Shown: positions 12,231 to 25,000 of the stretch, in pieces | Position numbering within the stretch: position 1 is the stretch's first letter | Layout: every line of letters begins with the position of its first letter | DNA from: Raphanus sativus | Taxonomy: Eukaryota > Streptophyta > Magnoliopsida > Brassicales > Brassicaceae | DNA: 64,000 nucleotides | Direction: 5' to 3' | Assembly (NCBI RefSeq): GCF_000801105.2 | Contig: NC_079519.1 | Location: forward strand, 11,964,668-12,028,667 | Program-made: the position numbers and the translations under genes | The notes under the pieces: model-generated | What the model was told of the DNA's origin: nothing | Seen by the model: the letters and a program-made list of their open reading frames with translations, nothing else | Database searches by the model: none

Positions 12231-13192
12231 TTAGTTCGTTATTAAGTTATACTTGGAAATTGAGGTGTCCGTCGAAGTTACAGCATTTTTTTTGGCAAGT
12301 TATTAAGGGAACCATCCCAATTGCAAAAAACTTGAGGACTAGAGGTATTGGCTGTGACCTACGGTGTAGTCTGTGTGGTGCGAAAGAAGAATCCATTAAT
12401 CATGTATTTTTTGAATGTCCACCGGCTATACAAGTATGGGCATTCTCGAAAATACTCTTAGGCCCAGGTTTCTTTCCTGGTTTATCGGTCTTTTCTAATA
12501 TTGATTATCTTTTTTGGAGACTACCAAAGGATTACGATTTTGAATTCTTTCCGTGGATTTTATGGTATATATGGAAAAATAGAAACAGTAAAATTTATAC
12601 AAATAAATCAGATGATCCACAGGAAATTCTTCGGAAAACAGAGGTGGAAGCAGTGACCTGGACAGATGCCCAATTAATGGTTCCGGCTAGAAATCAGGAA
12701 TCTCACGTGGTTTCTGATGATCTATTGTTAGAAGAGTCCAGAGTCTGCTTTGTTGATGAAGCATGGAGGGCGCAAGAAAAAATTTCAGGACAAGGGTGGT
12801 TCTGCAGAATGAATCTCCGAAGAAGCTTATCTGCTATGCATGCTGAATGCGAAGCCTTGATATGAGCTATGGAATGCATGAAGACTCTCAACTTTTCAGA
12901 GGTAGTTTTCGCAACGGACTGTTCTCAACTGGTGAAGATGGTGTCATCACCTAGAGAATGACCAGCTTTTGCTACACACTTAGAGGAGTTCCAGCGCAGT
13001 AAGACTTTCTTTCCTACCTTTAAGATTCGACATATTTCGAGGGTACATAATCTAGTGGCGGACAAACTGGCATGAGGTGCTAGCAGTTCCCCTTCTGCTA
13101 TGCTCTATGTCGATTCTATGCCTCCAGTCTGGTTCTTTGGACATGATGAGCATAGATAATAGTTTAGTTTCATTGTGGTCAAAAAAAAAAAT
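12230..13192 (+). mobile_element. 5'-truncated LINE (zf-RVT and RNase H end of ORF2), decayed
   Basis: Translation from about 12245 gives the region after the reverse transcriptase in plant LINEs: a zf-RVT zinc finger (CSLCGAKEESINHVFFECP) and the WILWYIWKNRNSKIY motif. An RNase H-like segment follows (AECEALI, then VVFATDCSQLVKMV, then RVHNLVADKLA). In-frame stops interrupt the RNase H part (for example near 12863 and 13072). A poly(A)-like run near 13181-13191 marks the 3' end. The fingers and palm of the RT are missing. Confidence 0.8.
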
Positions 13193-13682
13193 TATAGTAT
13201 CAGATTATATATTTTCAGATTCGAAATTTTTCATAATTTTTTTATTTTTTTCAAATTCTCTTTTCATAATTCGAAAATACTTTTTGAAACTATTTTTCAA
13301 ATTTTTATTTTCAATTTTTTAGTAATTATTTTTTATTTATAAAATTTTAAACCTTAGTCTCCAATCCCCACCCCTTAACTCTAAACCTTAAGGTTTAAAT
13401 TAATTAATCTTATGAGTATAAGTGTATATTTACCTCTTTAATGAAACATTTTGATCATTAGAGTCTATATTTGTGACAAAATCCTTTTTAGTGCTATCCT
13501 AGAGTATTTCTCTGCTTATATTTCAGTTATTATCTAAACTATAAACCAAACACATGCAACTTAGGTTGTGACAAAAGAACATTTAAAAAAAAAGTAAATA
13601 GTTAAAGAAAAATTATAAATTGTAATACAATTATTTTTATAAAATTAGTTCCCGTGCGATATCGCAGAGGCTCTTTACCTAG
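13193..13682 (+). mobile_element. Helitron-like 3' terminus (end at 13682)
   Basis: The 12-bp palindrome TGCGATATCGCA (13655-13666) is followed 12 bases later by CTAG|T. This is the hairpin plus CTRR layout of a Helitron 3' end. The 5' end was not found, so the left boundary is only the edge of the neighbouring LINE. The sequence between is A+T-rich and non-coding. Confidence 0.5.
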
Positions 13683-14264
13683 TTCTTTTAGTACAAGACA
13701 ATAGAATTTCTAATAAAGAAATAAAACTAATTAATCCACTCATTTTTATTTAATATTCTAGAGTTTATTTCCTTATGATATCGATATACTGCTATATATG
13801 TATAAATTTGAAGACTATTATATGTATACATATATATATATTCAAATTAGTTTTAACTGCAACAGTATGTTATGTGATTAGTTACATTTGTAAGAGAACT
13901 TACAAAATCTATTCTGAATTGAACAAAATTATTTTTACAGTCTATATTTTTTTAACGACTAATATTTTTTAAATAGGTTGTTATTTATTTATATTAATTA
14001 GTTTAATATTATTTAATATATGTATTTATTGTGTAACCCTGACCAATAATTAGTCTGGATTAGCTACTGTCTGGAATCTCCGATAAACTTTGCAATCTAT
14101 AATTTACAATAAATTGCATTATCTAAGATTCGAAACTCAGATCTGTTGTAGAAATTTTTAAAGTTTAATCAGTAGGTTACGGTATTTTCACAAGTGGATT
14201 GTTGTTTTGGGAATTGTTCTTTCTTTCAATGAAATTTCCGAACATCATCTTCAAGTAATTCATT
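13683..14264. other. Intergenic, no gene seen
   Basis: A+T-rich. One 65-codon open frame (13775-13972) is low-complexity I/Y/T-rich translation with no recognisable motif. Confidence 0.5.
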
Positions 14265-14267
14265 GTC

Positions 14268-14515
14268 AAATGAAAAAGTCAGTTTATATGTAGGGAGGGT
14301 TAGAAAAATACCCATATAAACTAAGTAATTCATTGTGAAATGAAAAAAGCCAGTTTATATGTAGGGAGGGTTAGAAAATACCCATATAAACTAGAAATCT
14401 CTAATCTCGGTACCCATATACATCTATTGACAATGAAAAAGTCAGTTTATATGTAGGGAGGGTTAGATAATACCCATATAAACTAGAAATCTCTAATCTC
14501 GGTACCCATATATAT
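14268..14515. repeat. Three tandem hairpin units
   Basis: Three copies of a unit whose core starts AGTTTATATGTAGGGAGGGT and ends TACCCATATAAACT. In each copy the outer ten bases (AGTTTATATG / CATATAAACT) are perfectly self-complementary around a loop of about 20 bases. The second and third copies share a further ~30 bp after the hairpin (ctctaatctcggtacccata). Confidence 0.8.
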
Positions 14516-15330
14516 ACATCTATACAAATCATTAGTGAAAAGACTAATAAAGATTTTTTTTTTTGAATGGCATGATCATTGGCATTACTATATTAAGTAC
14601 GAAGTGATATTTTTATTGTTTGTTATTGTTGCATTAAGCATGCAACTAGTCCTCCAAAAACTATGTTTTTTTCTTAGGACTTGACGGTGCATATTTTTTA
14701 ATTGACGTATAATCGAACAAAATACAAGCTTTATGTAAATAATGTGTTAGTCCAACTGTAAATAGTAAATACATGAGCATGAGACTCATATATCCCTTGT
14801 TTTAATTTTTGCATGTATTTTATGACCATGGCTGTTTATGACCCACATTTGAAAAAACAAAAAAAAATGACCCAGATTTGAGTGATATGAGACAATTATA
14901 ATGCACCAACAACAAAATGTTGTGATCTGTGTCATATTTCAAATATATAGAGTAACTTACTTTTACTCAGTTTTATTTAATCAATAAAATATTTACAGAA
15001 AGTCATAAAAAAATCATATTGGAACTAATATTGTGTAAACTAACCATATATTTCCTTTTGGAAATTTAAATGATTTGATGCATCTTCCGAATATTATGAA
15101 AAATTCTTCCGACTGTTAACAAGAAAAACTAGCTTCCAAAACAACATTTTCCAAATCTAAAACTTTTTTTTTGAACTGGGAAAAAATCCAAATCTAAAAC
15201 TTACCAGTCAAATTGCCTCTTTTCTCCTTACAAAAGCTTGCCTCTTCATAAATTGTAGAGGAATGTATAAACTTTAAAAATGAAACAGACTCACTTTCTT
15301 GTTGTCAATATATGTGACAACGATTAAAGA
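14516..15330. other. Intergenic and distal upstream region of copy 2
   Basis: No gene seen. From about 15060 the sequence resembles 26605-26760 upstream of copy 3 (shared GATTTGATGCATC-like and CCAAATCTAAAACTT-like words), so an ancestral promoter segment is probably retained. Confidence 0.45.
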
Positions 15331-16304
15331 AATAAAAGCCCTTGAATTTAAACAAAACGATAATAATAATTTGATAACTAATTTAAGAGCTTCTTCTCTG
15401 TCGCTTTGGAAATACGAAGGAAAATTCTTGCGTGAGCAAGGGAGTCAGAGACTAGTAAATATCAAGAGTGACTGAGTGATCTTTCAACGATGATCGTGAG
15501 TCACGACTTCTTTGTCTAACTTTATAGTAATAAAATAATAATAATTTAATGAAACTTTATAAGATTCTATGGTTTATTCAAAGGACTAGATCGTATCTGT
15601 AATTAGGAGCACGAACGTGGCTGCTCTTAAAGAAAATAGGAGATTCCATCGCTCATTCGACTTCAGGATGCCAAATTGACAGCGTCTGCCACAACTTTTT
15701 CTCTTTGTGTTTGAGTTTCTGTACAAGCATTAAAGCTACACCTTTTATTGATCAGGTAGGCCAAAGTTGTGATTCTTTTTCAGGTTTACTAGAAATAATA
15801 TGACCTTGATGGGTTTCTAGTAAAGTCCAAATCTTTATGTTCTCACATCATACATTCCATGTTTTGAAAATGATTTCCACTTAGTAGACTTGATTCATGT
15901 TTTCAGTCTTTTGCAAAATTTCTCTCCAGTTGAATTTGTCTAGTTGTCCATCAAGATTGACTTTGTGTGATCATTACCTCATACACACGTCCAGATTTGA
16001 ATTTTGACAGCTTCAGTTGTGAGTAATACCAAAGCATCTTCTTGATCCATTCTCTATCTGTTTCAAATCACAATCTTGTCCATTCTTTATTCATCAAATG
16101 TGATATTAATTTGTTATTGTTCCTTGGTTGCCACTTTTCGGTTTTGGTCAAGGGTTATGATTTTTTTCCCTATGTGGCCTTAACACAGATATTGCTAGTA
16201 TCTCATTTGCTGAAAGATAAGCCACCACTGACTCGAACCGTTGCAGAATATATTATGCAGAGCTGGGTCTAACATTTCAAGTCAGCTTAATATTTCAGAA
16301 ATAA
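15331..16304 (+). promoter_or_regulatory. Proximal promoter, 5' UTR and 5'-UTR intron of copy 2
   Basis: Conserved with the regions upstream of copies 3 and 4 (shared AATTTGATAACTAATTTAAG and AATTCTTG..GAGCAAG words). A conserved leader exon appears to end ATCAG|GTAGG at 15755. Its intron would run 15756-16298 and end TATTTCAG, six bases before the ATG at 16305. The equivalent junctions occur at 39668/40138 in copy 4. Confidence 0.55.
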
Positions 16305-17893
16305 ATGGACTACTTTTTAAAAAAGTCGTATCTGGCACCCAAGCCGATGCTTGACCAGGTTCCTACAAAGGTTGCGTCTCCTTCTCGGTCGCTGACCATT
16401 GCGGTAGCTCTTAGTGGGAGCACCAAAAGCAAGAATATACTTAAATGGGCGCTCAAAAAGTTTGCTTCTGACAAAAACTTCGTGTTCAAACTGATTCATG
16501 TCCTTCCAATGATTACTTCTGTACCTACACCTTGTAAGTTCCAAAGAGTTCTTCTCTACCTGACTGAGACTTTACGTAAGTTAACTAAATTAGTGGCTTG
16601 ATACCGGGTTTCGATCCTTACAAAGCCGGAAAGAAAGTCTCTATCTCTGAGGCACCAGAAGATGTGGCGGCTACTTATAGACGACAAATGATGGAAGAGA
16701 CGAAAGAAACTCTTCTTAAACCATACAAGAAGATGTGCGAGCTGAAAAAGGTTTTGACTTTTTTTTTATATTTATTGGTCTTCTTTTATTATATATCTTA
16801 TAGCCAAAACCAGATGTCACTAGTGCGACCGTAAAGAACTCTGACCACTGTGTCAGGGTTCCTCGGTTGGAGTGATTGATGAGACGAAAATAAAATTACA
16901 TGTTGTGGTTTTGGGACTGGAGAGATTACGAACCTCAGCCCTAGAACATCTGGTATTAAAAAAAAGATATCATATAGCTAAAGATTTTTATTGAATCTGC
17001 TTAACATAGGTTGCTGTAGAACTTCAAGTGCTTGAATCAAATAGTGTTGCAGTTGCGATAACGAGAGAGGTTAATCAGAACTTGATAAGCATACTTGTCA
17101 TTGGAATCTCGTCTCATGTTGGTTTGTTCAGGTATGGCTTGAAAAGTTATGTTCTTGGTTTGATTTATATATTTGATTGAACAGAGTTTTTCTCAGATGA
17201 GTTTATACGTTGAAACTATTACATTTACAGGAATCGTGATGTTACCGCGAAAGTACCAGCATATGTGTCAGACCTTTGCACAGTTTATGTTGTCTCAAAA
17301 GGAGTCTACATTCTTTCGAAAGATAAATCACCGTCAGATGGGGAGATCAATAAAACTATTTTAAGAGATTCTGGTAGTGAGAGAACAGATACATCTAGCT
17401 ACTCTTCTAGTTCAAGACATATCTCAGGTTTGTAGCTTTAACCAATCATTAACTAGAAACTGATGTATGAATCATGAGTCTAAATTTACTTCTGTTTATA
17501 TTTTTAGATGCGACACTCAAATCGAAATCTCTTGCTATGTCCAATAATAAGAGATTGCAACATCTCCCAACAATAGTAAGAGGGGTCTCTGTTCGTATGG
17601 AAACTAGTTCTGTTGACTCATACGGAACTACAAGTATGTCTTCGGGTACTGCAGAGAAAGCAACCAGCCTTGAAACATCATCCCGTACTGTTTCTTGGAA
17701 TCCTCCTCGGAGTTATATGTCCAGCAAAGAAAATGTTACTCAAGGTGAAGATTATTTCACAGCCAAACAGGTAAGGTTTCGTTAAAATTTCTTAAACCTT
17801 TTTGCAAATCAGAAAGCATTTGGAAATGAGAGGTTCTTTTCGTTGATTTCAGGACACGGTAGACAAAATGACAAAGTTGAAAGATGAACATAG

Positions 17894-18462
17894 TGTAAGA
17901 TATGACCTATGATTTCAACTATTAAATCTATCTCAAATCCATAGATTTATTGTAGTTGCACCCTAGTATATGTTCTTAGAAAAGAAGAAAGAAACACTAA
18001 CCATTAATACATGCTTAATGATGATAAAATGAAATCAATTCATCAATTGATTTTTTACATCCTTTTGACCTTTCAATCTAATGATTCCTTCTGATAGAGA
18101 AGGGATCCAATTTCTTAACACAATCTCTCTTTTATATTGTAGTTATTTTATGTGGATTTCCATATGTATAACTTTACATGAGTGTGTCTTTTTATATTTG
18201 CTAAGAGACACAAGCAAGAGACATCATTCAATAACTACCATCACACATGTGTCTTCACATATATTATAGTATAAAACTCCTTATAATATAGTATACTTTA
18301 GTATTAAGTAAGGAAGGAGAGTTATTAATACACCAGAATTCTAATGACTTTAATCGAAACCGATCCATCACATTATCGTCTTTAATACTAGAATTCATAA
18401 ACTAGAATCTTATAATCAAACCAAAAGACATGTAAGTCATATACATATAAAATATTACTACA
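17894..18462 (-). repeat. Copia 3' LTR (left side)
   Basis: About 569 bp, starting TGTAGTAATA and ending ATATCTTACA on the minus strand. The adjoining purine tract at 18463-18480 (minus strand AAAGGTCAAGTGGGAAAA) is the expected polypurine primer. Confidence 0.7.
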
Positions 18463-21400
18463 TTTTCCCACTTGACCTTTGTATCACTCTAATTGTCTAA
18501 TATCTATAATGTGTACTTTTATATCAAGTTAATTTGATCTTTACTAAAACTAGAAATGATTGAATCATAGTAGTTGTATGTCATTTCATTAGCAAAGTCA
18601 CTTCCATGCATCATAAACCAATTCTAACTTTATATTATCCTTATATGAGAAAAAAAATATTCTCAACAACTTGACCATATGTGTCTTTGAACCTTAAGTT
18701 TTATACACATCCTTTAATGATAACATGTTTACTAAATCAGAAATTTAACTTTAAGTGAATTCCTAGGTGTTAAATACTTAATGAACATTCGATAATTGAA
18801 TATCATAACAAGAATGTATATACAATACTCATATGCTCTAAATGGCCATTGAACTCCTTGGTGGTAAACATTTTTTTTGCGGATCCACTATCATTACATC
18901 CTTTTTTATGTTCTCACATGACACTCTATGTTCTGAAGAGACACATACTCTAATTTAAGTGCTTAGCACCCTTCCGGTACTTTTCATTCTTTTCAAAAGA
19001 AGACAGCTGCAAAATTATCACCATAAACTCTCAATGGCTTGGCCACTATATCGACAATCCAAAGTCCTGACATAAATTTCTGCCGCCTCCGTACATAAAT
19101 TTTCGTTTCAAAACAAACCACAGTTCAACCTTAATAGTGGACGTATCAATGACAGACTGATTTCCACTTTCCATTATATTGTTCACTCAATTAGTAGGAA
19201 CAAACAACGAAACATTAATTTTTAACCATCAACGCATCCTGCATAGTCTGAATCTGAAAATCCAGTTACCTCTAACTGAATGGATCTCATATATGTTAAG
19301 TATATTCTTATTGGTGCATAGCAAGTACAAACAACCTTTCTTTGCAGCTTTCCAATGGTCTTTTCTGGGATTACTTCTGTATCGAACCAACTTCCAACAT
19401 CAAAATTGATATCTGGCTGAATACAAGTCTGAACATAGTTCAAACTCCCAACCACCGATGCACAGGGAATTCTTTCATTTCTTTACGCTTCAAGTCATTC
19501 TTACGACATTACATTTTTCTACAGTACTTGTCCCCTTTCTGAACTGAAGATATTCCTACGAAGCACTTTTCTATTTTTATCTCTCTAAGATCTTATTGAT
19601 ATATCCTTTCTGCGACAAACTCAACAGTTCTTGTGATATATCTCAAAATATTTATATTCCAATCACATAAGATGTCTCACCCATTTCTTTCATTTCAAAG
19701 TTCTTATAGAGATACTTCTTTAAATCATGTAACATGTCCGCGTCATTTGAAGAGAGCTTAATATTACATATGCGACTAACATCATAAATATGCTCCCACT
19801 GACCTTAACATAGATACATCGATAAACGATAATCTCTACAAAACCATATGACATTATGGTATCATTTACCTTCAAATACCATTAAATGGAAGCTTTTTTA
19901 GCCATCTATTAACTTTCTTAGTTTAAATACCATATTTTATTTTATTTTTCTAACGGCCGCAAAACATTCATGTTGGTACATATATACTTCCTCTTCAAGC
20001 TCTTCATTTAGAAAGGCGGTTTTCACATCCATTAGGTGAAGCCCAAGATCATAATGTGACACCATAGCCATAACAATCCTAAGAGAATCCTCTTTGAAAC
20101 ATGAGAGAAGATCTCTTTATAGACAAGACCATCATTTTGGGTAAAACTTTAGCAACAAGGCAAGTCTTTTATCTTTCAAGGTTATCTTTCGAGTCACATT
20201 TAGTCTTAAAAGACTCAAAGACTCATTCACAACTAACGGTATTGAAACCATTAAGCAACTCTACTAGGTACAAAACTTATTTTTCATCCATAGATTTTAT
20301 CTTGTCGTTTGCGGCATTTAACCATTATTAGAATTTTCACTTTCCATGGCCTTTTGAATGAGATCGGGTCTTCATCAATTTTAAGTCACATTCACTTTCA
20401 ATAGCGACCACATAGTCATTTGATATGGGAAATCTTCTTTCACTTTCTGAACACTTTAAAGTTACTTGCGGTTCACTATTATCTACTTTAATTGTGACAG
20501 ATTCATCAATTATATATTTTAGCTAGTGGGATTGGTGCATCCTCATGTCCTATTTTGTAGAAACAACTACCTTAGATGCAATTTCAGGTGAAAGAACTTC
20601 AACCCGAATTTCATTGATGTCTACTCTTGGCAGTTCACCACTGCTACTAGTTTCACTATTCTCAATGAACCTAGCATACCTGATAATATTATCGTATTGT
20701 AGTTAGACCAATAAATTTTTACCTCTTTGAAGTTTTTCAAGATAGCCAAAAAAAATCTATTGACTGTGCTAAGAATGTGTTTCTTTTCATGTGGGTTATA
20801 TAACCTTATTTCTGCTGGGCAATCCCATACAAGTAGATGCTTTAAACTATGTTTTCTTCCCGTTCACAGTTCGTAAGGGATCTTAGGAACTATCATACTG
20901 GAGATCCGATTCAGCATATACATTGCAGTTCTTACTGCATATACCCACAACAAAAAGGGTAAATAGATATTAATTAACATGCTCCTACCATTTCTATTAA
21001 AGTACGGTTTTGCCTCTCAACTACATCATTATGCTGAAGATTATCATGCATAGTGTATTGTGCACAAATTTCCTTACTTTCAAGTAATTTTTCAAATGGA
21101 CCCGGACATTGTCCACTTTCAATGAATTCCCGCAACAATCACCACCTCTGTCAAATCTCACTATTTAACATATTTTATCTAATTACATTTCCAACTTATC
21201 AATGAATACCTTTTAGAACATCCACAAACTTAGATGTTTCATGCAGTAGATAGATATACGTACTCATCTTGTGAAGAATCATCAATAAAAGTGATGAAAT
21301 ACTTTTTACCACTCCATCAAGGAGCTTTGAAAAGGCCACATATATCAGTCTATATTACCTCACTTAGCTTCTTGTGATTGTTTTCTTTAAAGAATCTTTA

Positions 21401-21675
21401 GTCTGCTTTACCTCAAAGGGCCACATACATCAAGGTCACTAAAATCCAACTGAGAAATAATTTCATTTTTATCAACATCACAATCATTTTCTTGAAAATG
21501 TGACCTAATATGTGATGCCACAAGAAAGTAGAATTTTTATTAGATGCGCTACACTTAATGCATCTACTTCCAACCTCCAAGTATTACTAGATATTTCAAC
21601 AAGATTTGATTCACAGCAAACAAAAACTTTAATGATTACTTTCGTGCTGAAATAACCTACCACTTTAGGAAAATC

Positions 21676-22023
21676 TGTGATGTCCCCAGTCACCCATGGC
21701 TATGACCTCCTAGGCCCGCTCACTGAAACCATTAGCGCCACTCCGTGTGACATGCAGTACATTAATTTTATGAGGCTCGTTAGTATTATTTACTGACCCT
21801 GAAATTAACACATGAAATTTCCTAGTGCTTTGACCTCACTTGCAAGATATTGCGAATCACTTCTCGATAGATCACCCATCATTCTATCACTCTAGCTCAA
21901 GCATGCTTAACTCTGGAGTTCTAAACGGATGTGTGCCTGAAAAAGTAAGTTCACTTTGGTAACATAAGTGTTCAAATCAATTCTTTTAAACTCTTCCACA
22001 TATACCACATACCGAATGTTACA
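21676..22023 (-). mobile_element. Cassandra-type solo LTR with 5S rRNA-like segment, nested in the Copia element
   Basis: A 348-bp unit TGTGATGTCCCC…GAATGTTACA flanked by the 5-bp duplication AAATC (21671-21675 and 22024-22028). On the minus strand 21850-21920 reads like plant 5S rRNA: GAGTTAAGCATGCTTGAGC, then GATGGGTGATC. Cassandra TRIM elements carry 5S sequence in their LTRs. It is homologous to the solo LTR at 44405-44753. Being nested, it is younger than the Copia insertion. Confidence 0.8.
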
Positions 22024-25000
22024 AAATCCTTCCTAAATCTCATTTTCTTACAAAAGAAACACTTTATCCCTTTTGGATTTTTACTTTTAAGTCTTTTTTG
22101 AAAAGCTTTGTCATTCTTTTCTACTTGAGATTATTTGGCTGCTGACACTTCCAAGACCTATGAAGTTAGCAACTTGGTCTTTCATCATCCTTAATCTCTC
22201 ATGCTCTTGAATCAGCATAGCCTTTAATTTCTTAAAGTTCCATGTATCTTTAATGGTATTGTAATTCACGTGGAACATGCTAAACTCAAGAGGTATAGGG
22301 TTCACGATTAATTGGACCAAGAACTATTCATGCACCTCCATTCATAAGGTTTTTAACTTTGCGGCCACATTGGTCACATGATCATGGGCTGGTTGAGATC
22401 AGTCAAAAATTTAGCTCATTTATGAGACTTTCAGTCTACCTACAACCAACTCAAACTGTTAAACACTCCTCAAATCTACTCCATAAATTCCCTCCGTTTC
22501 TCTGTCTTAGACATCTATGACCAAACACTTTCTATTATCGGCAACCTCATGAGATTCATACTCAGATTATTAGATTGTTCTCTTTTCTTACACCGAGTCT
22601 TTTTTTATATTCTGAGGTATATCTTCCGTAACGTCTGAGAGTTCCATACTAATTACTCTGGTGAAGTCCAATGTCATCACATCCAATGTAGACCGGATCT
22701 TTTGGACCATTCGCCATAATTTAGTTCATTGAATTTTACGACATAGTTAGCAAATGTAAACACATTTGATGAAGCTGCATGATTTTATACATGCTTACTC
22801 TTTACTATTTTGAAACTTACTAGAGAATCTAAACTTAATATAAAGTTTCAAGTTTGTATTTAAACAATCTTTTTGGGCAATACTTAAATACAAATACTTT
22901 CAGTGATGCTAAAATACATTTTAATGATTGATCTATTCTTTTCACAACAAAGTAATAATATAAACCTATACTATATTCAAAGCCAATTTGGAAATCCAAA
23001 TTGGAGTTGAAGAACCAACTAATGATTGATCATTTTAAACTCAAATTAAAAAGTATCCAACATTTGGGTATAAATAATATCAACTTTAGTAAAAGAAAAT
23101 GACTAATCCTTTTCATATTATCAACTATATTCAATGATTCATTTTTGGATAATCTCTAAGAATTAAAAAATAAAATAATTGATTATTAAAACTTGATTGT
23201 CATTCATAGCATCTATTTAATCATGATCAATCATATTATTATTAGTTTTAAAATTGATAATTAAATAACAAGGCCACTTTGGTAACTAACATTATAAACT
23301 ATATAAACATTAATATTTTAATTAGTATATTTCCTAATTTCTGTTAATATTTCATAACATAATTATTTATTTATTATGGTAATATTGCAAACACAAATAT
23401 TTTTGTGAAAAAAAAAATTAGCTAATATTAAAATGCAGCGGAAGCATTTTGAACTAAATATACATACATAATTTTTACGTAATAAAATATATAGACGTGT
23501 CCTAAATTACTATGAACATCATAACAAAATGCATTTAACCAAAAAGACACAACACTTTGGTTCTTTTTTTCTTTGTAAAAATCAACACTTGGTTCTTTTT
23601 CATACATTTGTAGAGATGCTAAATAAATGTATGAAATTGGTATCATCTTTAATATTAGTATCCATAATTTTAATGGGAACTTAAACTTTATAATCAAACT
23701 GAAAGACACATGTCATATAAGAATATAAAATGTTCTTACACATAGAGATGCTAAATAAATGTATGAAATTGGTAAAGTAAAATATTCTCACAATGTCGGC
23801 ATCGAGAATCTCTACAAAAGAAAATGGATAAATTGTATTTAGAATCTTCTTAACTATTGCTTTGTGTCTAATATGTTTTCCACCTTAATGTGTGTCAGCT
23901 CGATGAGCTTGAGTTTGAAGAGCTAAAGCTTAAGGAGCACGCAACAAAGGGGTTAAAAGAAAAGGAGATACAGAAGTTTGAGCAGAAAAGAGAAGCCAAA
24001 GAGAAGGAAAAACTTAAAGAAAGTCCCCTTGTGGCTCCTAAGATGCAATACCAAGAGTTCACTTCGGAAGAAATTAAAACCGCAACTTCATCGTTCTCTG
24101 AAAATCTAAGCATTGGAAAGGGAGCTTACGGGACTGTTTACAAATGCAATCTCCGTCATACAATCACCGCTGTCAAAGTTTTGCATTCCCCGGAAAGTAA
24201 TCTATCCAAGCAATTCGATCAAGAGGTAGTAGACAAGCTAAGCATTTTTCTTAACTGAAGTTTTCACCTTTCTTGACATTTTTATACTCTTCTTAGCTCG
24301 AAATCTTGAGCAATATCAGGCATCCACACTTGGTTCTCCTTCTAGGCGCCTGTCGAGAGCACGGCGCTCTAGTCTATGAGTACTTGGAAAATGGTAGCTT
24401 GGAAGATAGACTGTTTCAGGTCAACAATAGTCAACCAATCACGTGGTTCGTTCGGTTTAGGATAGCTTGGGAAGTTGCATCAGCGCTCATTTTCCTCCAC
24501 AAATCAAAGCCGACACCAATTATCCACCGTGATCTTAAACCAGCCAACATATTGCTTGATCACAACTTTGTCAGCAAAGTAGGAGACGTGGGCATCTCCA
24601 CAATGATCCAAGTTGACCCTTTATTAACACAATTAACAATGTACAAACAGACAAGCCCCGTGGGAACACTATGCTATATCGATCCTGAATATCAACGAAG
24701 CGGGAGGTTATCATTCAAATCAGATGTATATGCATTTGGAATGATCATTCTGCAGCTTCTTACCGCTCTGCCGGCTATAGGACTTACATATAAAGTAGAA
24801 ACAGCAATGGAGAATAATGAGTTGATACGGATTCTTGATAAAAATGCTGGTGACTGGCCAATGGAAAAAACCCGTAAATTAGCTGCTTTGGCCCTCTCTT
24901 GTACAGAGATCCGTGCTAAAGACAGGCCTGATCTTGAAACTCAGATTCTTCCAACGTTGGAGAGCTTTAAGAATGGTGCTGAAAATGCGAGAAACTTGAT

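Larger units (their letters stand above)
17894..23740 (-). mobile_element. Copia-type LTR retrotransposon, degenerate, inserted in copy 2 exon 6
   Basis: The ends are TGTAAG…CTTACA, flanked by the 5-bp duplication CATAG (17889-17893 and 23741-23745). On the minus strand the order is gag (22111-22330), integrase, reverse transcriptase, RNase H. Integrase is seen as HNDVVERQNRTLIEMV near 21000-21060 and TGRKHSLKHLLVW near 20840. RT is seen as LHLMDVKTAFLNEELEE near 20000. RNase H is seen as GFSDSDYAGC near 19240. The left LTR spans about 17894-18462 and is preceded on the minus strand by a polypurine tract (18463-18480). The right LTR matches it clearly only over its last ~100 bp. Many frameshifts and stops are present, so this is an old, inactive copy. 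Confidence 0.85.

Noticed and set aside
19179..19542. Plus-strand open frames in the retroelement
   Set aside because: The minus strand there encodes the Copia RT/RNase H end (GFSDSDYAGC); the plus-strand frames are shadows.
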